The notes beneath the pieces were generated by a model that did no database searches, was not told the origin of the DNA, and was given only the letters and a program-made list of their open reading frames with translations. Shown here piece after piece: positions 60,785 through 64,000 of a DNA stretch of 64,000 bases. The stretch's first letter is position 1. Each line of letters opens with the position of its first letter. The position numbers and the translations under genes are program-made. This DNA comes from Bacillus fungorum. Its GTDB lineage: Bacteria; Bacillota; Bacilli; Bacillales; Bacillaceae_G. Where the stretch lies: assembly GCF_002746455.1 (NCBI RefSeq), contig NZ_NWUW01000020.1, forward strand, positions 27,234 to 91,233, in the 5' to 3' direction.

Positions 60785-62040
60785 TTGATATAACACTCCG
60801 AGGGCGTAAATTCGGATACAACGAATCCTACATATTAGCCGTAACTTTTTTAGATGTTAACTGGCTAATTCATACCGTGACAAATTGATAGCCGCATTTA
60901 AATCCCTATCCATTTCGTGACCACAAGTGCATTTGTATACACGGTCAGAAAGTTTTAGTTCTTTGTTGATGCTTCCACAACTGGAACACATTTTTGAAGA
61001 AGGATACCATGTATCAGCTTCTACAAATTCAATACCATATTTTTCACACCTGTATTGAATTTGTCTTTTGAACTCATATAAACACTGCTTCGCAATCGCT
61101 TTAGCTAGGTGTCTATTCTTCATCAGACCTTTCATATGCAACGTCTCCATCACAATGCGAAATGGCTTGGTTTTCACAATTTCGCTCGTGAATTGATGAA
61201 GATGATTCTTTCTGATATTTGATAACCTTCTATGTAGTTGTCGTATCTCTTTCTCGATTTTTATAATGTTGCTTGTTTTGACAAAACGGTTTCCCTCCTT
61301 ATTCATTTCATATTTACGAGAAACTTGACGTTGCAACCTACGAAGGCGTTTCTCTGCCTGTCTTACCATTTTTGTTTTGTTTATATTGTTCTTCCTCTGC
61401 CCATCAGAACAATATGCTAATTCTTTGATTCCAATATCTATTCCTAACGAAACAGCCGTTAACTTCTCTTTTGTAAACTTCTGTTCAATACCGACAGACA
61501 AATACCAATACTTACCGTCAAAGCTAACGCGTGGATTAGAGTACTTAACCCCTACAGGTAACTTTTCGGATGTTTTCACCCAACCAACTTTCTCAATCAA
61601 AACTTGTTTTTCTTTTACTTTTAACTTGACATTATCATTGTAAAAAGAGAGTTTTGCTTTCCTTCTGCTTTTGAATCGTGGTTTATCAGCCAGTCCCTTG
61701 AGAAATCGCTTATATGCTTCACAAGCATCTTTAATCGCTTGTTTCGCTATATTATTTGAAACATCGTACAACCAAGCATATTCTTCAGTCTGCTTTAATA
61801 CAGTTAATTCTTTCCGTAAAAAACCGTCTGATATGAACTTTCCGCCATTCTTGTAATTCTCTTCTTGCTTCGCCAGTGTCCAATTATAAGCCCATCTTGC
61901 CGTACCAACAGATTTCCAAAGTTGCAATTCTTGTTCTTTATTCGGCTTGATTCTCACTTTCTTCGCAAGCATCATTTTCCAGCAACCCCTTAACCATCTT
62001 CTTAGCTTATTTTCCCTTGAAGATGGCAACTAGTTTGTTC
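60785..62040 (-). mobile_element. IS605/IS1341-type element with TnpB only
   Basis: Minimal extent covering tnpB, a subterminal palindrome before its start (CCATCTTC at 61994-62001 / GAAGATGG at 62019-62026) and a downstream segment with CTCCGAGGGC...ATTCGG hairpin potential ending near 60785. No TnpA (Y1 transposase) is present, so it would move only in trans. The exact ends are uncertain. Confidence 0.45.
60857..61975 (-). CDS. tnpB: TnpB RNA-guided endonuclease (IS605 OrfB family)
   Basis: 372 residues. RuvC-like catalytic residues Asp180 (G-I-D-I-G), Glu277 (V-M-E-T-L) and Asp358 (D-R-D-L-N-A-A), with a zinc ribbon (C330, C333, C349, C351) just before the last. All are intact, so nuclease activity is plausible. 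In the family the enzyme uses a guide RNA from the 3' end of its own transcript. ATG 61975 was chosen (AAGGGG about 10 bases upstream); an upstream start at 62029 would include the left-end palindrome. Confidence 0.92.
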   Translation of the reverse strand: MMLAKKVRIKPNKEQELQLWKSVGTARWAYNWTLAKQEENYKNGGKFISDGFLRKELTVLKQTEEYAWLYDVSNNIAKQAIKDACEAYKRFLKGLADKPRFKSRRKAKLSFYNDNVKLKVKEKQVLIEKVGWVKTSEKLPVGVKYSNPRVSFDGKYWYLSVGIEQKFTKEKLTAVSLGIDIGIKELAYCSDGQRKNNINKTKMVRQAEKRLRRLQRQVSRKYEMNKEGNRFVKTSNIIKIEKEIRQLHRRLSNIRKNHLHQFTSEIVKTKPFRIVMETLHMKGLMKNRHLAKAIAKQCLYEFKRQIQYRCEKYGIEFVEADTWYPSSKMCSSCGSINKELKLSDRVYKCTCGHEMDRDLNAAINLSRYELAS

Positions 62041-62255
62041 TATCCTACCTGCCTTTTTTTGCAAAATCACCAATTGAATATACCTTCATATTTTTCATCT
62101 ACAAATATTTTATCACTAATATATATTTTTGTAGGTATACACTAACTGTTTCTTCCCTTCTTTCACTTCTGCTACCTTGCATACATTTAATCATAATACA
62201 GCGGAATCAAAAATAAAATAAAAACAGTGAATCTTTTACCGAAAGGAGCAAGCAT

Positions 62256-63548
62256 ATGATTCAAATTGTAACGGTTCGTAGTGGCGATAGCGTATATAGC
62301 TTGGCATCAAAATATGGATCAACACCTGACGAAATAGTAAAAGACAATGGACTAAATCCATCTGAAACACTCGTCGTTGGTCAGGCTCTGATCGTGAATA
62401 CGAAAGGGAATAATTATTATGTACAGCCTGGCGATAGCCTCTATCGAATTTCTCAAACTTATAACGTCCCTCTTGCTAGCTTAGCTAAAGTGAATAACTT
62501 ATCTTTAAAATCCATTCTCCACGTTGGGCAGCAATTATATATACCGAAAGGGACGAAACGAGCAGTAGAATCCATCGCTTATTTACAACCTTCAACTATA
62601 CCTATTAAAGAAAGTTTAGTTAATGCTACACGTGCCATTAATCCATTTTTAACATATTTAGCTTACTTCAGTTTCGAGGCAAAAAGAGATGGTACGTTAA
62701 AAGAACCAACGGAAACAGCTAAAATCGCTAATATTGCAACGCAAGGTAACACCATCCCTATGCTCGTTATTACAAATATTGAAAACGGAAATTTTAGTGC
62801 CGATCTGACATCAGTTATTTTACGCGATGCAACAATCCAAAACAAATTTATTACAAACATTTTGCAAACTGCTGAGAAGTACGGTATGCGAGATATTCAT
62901 TTTGATTTCGAGAGTGTTGCACCCGAAGATCGCGAAGCGTATAATCGTTTTTTACGAAATGTGAAAACACGCTTACCTAACGGATACACGTTGAGTACAA
63001 CGCTTGTACCGAAAACAAGTTCTAATCAAAAGGGAAAATTTTTCGAAGCTCACGATTATAAAGCACAAGGACAAATTGTTGATTTCGTCGTCATTATGAC
63101 ATACGACTGGGGTTGGCAAGGCGGACCACCGATGGCGATTTCTCCTATCGGTCCTGTAAAAGAAGTACTTCAATACGCAAAATCTCAAATGCCTCCACAA
63201 AAAATTATGATGGGGCAAAATTTATACGGATTCGATTGGAAACTTCCGTTCAAACAAGGAAACCCACCTGCAAAAGCAGTTAGCTCTGTTGCAGCTGTTG
63301 CACTTGCTCGTAAATACAATGTTCCTATCCGCTATGATTTCACAGCTCAAGCTCCACATTTCAATTACTTTGACGAAAACGGTGTACAACACGAAGTTTG
63401 GTTTGAAGATGCGAGATCTATTCAAAGTAAATTCAATTTAATGAAAGAACAAGGCATTGGCGGTATTAGTTATTGGAAGATCGGCTTGCCATTTCCACAA
63501 AATTGGCGTTTACTCGTTGAAAACTTTACAATTACGAAAAAGGGCTGA
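62256..63548 (+). CDS. sleL: Spore cortex-lytic N-acetylglucosaminidase SleL
   Basis: 430 residues, matching B. cereus-group SleL in length. Two N-terminal LysM repeats (about 2-47 and 51-97) and a glycosyl hydrolase 18 barrel with D-I-H-F-D-F-E, whose final Glu is the expected acid catalyst. It hydrolyses cortex fragments during germination. No signal peptide, as expected for a spore protein made in the mother cell. Upstream CATACATT (62178-62185) resembles a SigE -10, without a convincing -35. Terminator follows. Confidence 0.92.
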   Translation: MIQIVTVRSGDSVYSLASKYGSTPDEIVKDNGLNPSETLVVGQALIVNTKGNNYYVQPGDSLYRISQTYNVPLASLAKVNNLSLKSILHVGQQLYIPKGTKRAVESIAYLQPSTIPIKESLVNATRAINPFLTYLAYFSFEAKRDGTLKEPTETAKIANIATQGNTIPMLVITNIENGNFSADLTSVILRDATIQNKFITNILQTAEKYGMRDIHFDFESVAPEDREAYNRFLRNVKTRLPNGYTLSTTLVPKTSSNQKGKFFEAHDYKAQGQIVDFVVIMTYDWGWQGGPPMAISPIGPVKEVLQYAKSQMPPQKIMMGQNLYGFDWKLPFKQGNPPAKAVSSVAAVALARKYNVPIRYDFTAQAPHFNYFDENGVQHEVWFEDARSIQSKFNLMKEQGIGGISYWKIGLPFPQNWRLLVENFTITKKG

Positions 63549-63567
63549 CAAAAGTCAGCCCTTTTTG
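63536..63567. terminator. Bidirectional intrinsic terminator
   Basis: AAAAAGGGCTGAC/GTCAGCCCTTTTT between convergent sleL and tlp. Confidence 0.93.
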
Positions 63568-63576
63568 TACATTCTG

Positions 63577-63774
63577 TTAAGATTCATCTTTGATTTCACT
63601 TTTTAATGAGTCAATACTTTCTAAACGTCTTTGATTTTTTGCTTCAATAGCAGAACGGTCTTTTTCATTAGAAAGCTCCGCTGTTTCTTTTGCTTCATTA
63701 AAGTTATCAATTGTATTTTGCACCATTTCTTGTAACTTTTCAGCGTTATCACTTCGATTATCTGGATTTGGCAT
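63577..63774 (-). CDS. tlp: Small acid-soluble spore protein Tlp
   Basis: 65 residues, highly charged helical protein beginning [14 protein letters not shown], the recognised Tlp family. Made in the forespore. ATG 63774 follows AGGAGG; an upstream TTG-type start is rejected. Same neighbourhood as in B. subtilis, although here sleL and the TnpB element lie between it and yneP. Confidence 0.9.
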
Positions 63775-63842
63775 GTACTTTCCTCCTAACATTGTATATA
63801 CACATCATCTTAAATTACCTATCTTCCCTCAAATTTATACAT

Positions 63843-63871
63843 AAAAAAGGAGAATACAATATTCTCCTTTT
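63843..63871. terminator. Intrinsic terminator
   Basis: AAAAGGAGAATA/TATTCTCCTTTT, upstream of tlp. Confidence 0.8.
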
Positions 63872-63900
63872 CTCACGTTGTTGAAAAAAGATTTTGTCAA

Positions 63901-63930
63901 TGAAAATGTCACCTAAAAGGTGACATTTTC
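63901..63930 (-). terminator. Intrinsic terminator of the gene entering from the right
   Basis: GAAAATGTCACCT/AGGTGACATTTTC just after the partial gene's stop. Confidence 0.85.
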
Positions 63931-63940
63931 ACTTTCTATT

Positions 63941-64000
63941 TCATCTGTAATTTGGTAAGTTAAATATAGGCCAACTTTCTTTAGCGAGAGAAGTTTGGTC
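63941..64000 (-). CDS. C-terminal end of a gene (partial)
   Basis: The last 19 codons before a TGA (ending S-W-P-I-F-N-L-P-N-Y-R) are open to the window edge and followed by a terminator at the right distance. Too little sequence to identify the product. Confidence 0.5.
   Translation of the reverse strand, partial: DQTSLAKESWPIFNLPNYR

Overview
This window is low-GC chromosomal DNA of a spore-forming Firmicute, almost certainly a member of the Bacillus cereus group. The support is the run of typical genes (sleL, tlp, squalene-hopene cyclase, a yueD-type benzil reductase, tandem oppA lipoproteins), frequent TTG/GTG starts with strong GGAGG ribosome sites, and an order close to B. subtilis tlp-yneP-yneR-plsY-yneT-parE-parC. 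The species was not determined. No rRNA, tRNA or CRISPR array was seen.

Layout. 1-3494: a very large secreted-type surface protein of DUF11 repeats, cut by the window edge. 3.6-17.7 kb: mostly single metabolic and transport genes (yueD-like reductase, acetyltransferase, argininosuccinate-lyase paralogue, beta-lactamase-fold hydrolase, nucleoside hydrolase, panF with its YhdT partner, aldehyde dehydrogenase, FabG-like reductase, squalene-hopene cyclase, yuiD-like, rarD). 17.8-29.2 kb: a minus-strand formate dehydrogenase and molybdenum-cofactor region (fdhF, DUF1641, DUF2294, fdhD, moaA; then FNT transporter, moeB, moeA, moaE, moaD, an Mrp ATPase). Its two promoters each carry a palindrome and a leader RNA ending in a terminator-like hairpin.

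29.5-35.3 kb: a small acidic protein, a 1120-residue tubulin/FtsZ-like GTPase and a membrane-anchored von Willebrand factor A protein, probably one transcription unit. This is the least understood part of the window. 35.5-37.1 kb: two uncharacterised small genes and a methyltransferase. 37.2-44.4 kb: three tandem oligopeptide-binding lipoprotein genes, two of them with CodY-like boxes. An intact IS3-family element sits exactly in the loop of the terminator of the middle gene. 44.7-48.1 kb: a truncated dicarboxylate transporter, an ABC exporter divergent from a TetR regulator with two matching palindromic operators, and a glyoxalase-fold remnant.

48.1-64 kb: an oxidoreductase, parC/parE, a CoA-binding protein (yneT), htrA, an orphan response regulator, nrdG/nrdD with an Fnr-like box, plsY, yneR, yneP, a solitary TnpB element, sleL, tlp and the end of one more gene. 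Compared with the B. subtilis order, nrdDG-regulator-htrA lie between yneT and plsY, and the TnpB element and sleL lie between yneP and tlp.

Functional themes are anaerobic or formate metabolism (fdhF, Moco genes, nrdDG), peptide uptake, and sporulation/germination (sleL, tlp, a YfhD-like protein). Starts were chosen by ribosome-site position. Family calls rest on recognised motifs, not on database searches.
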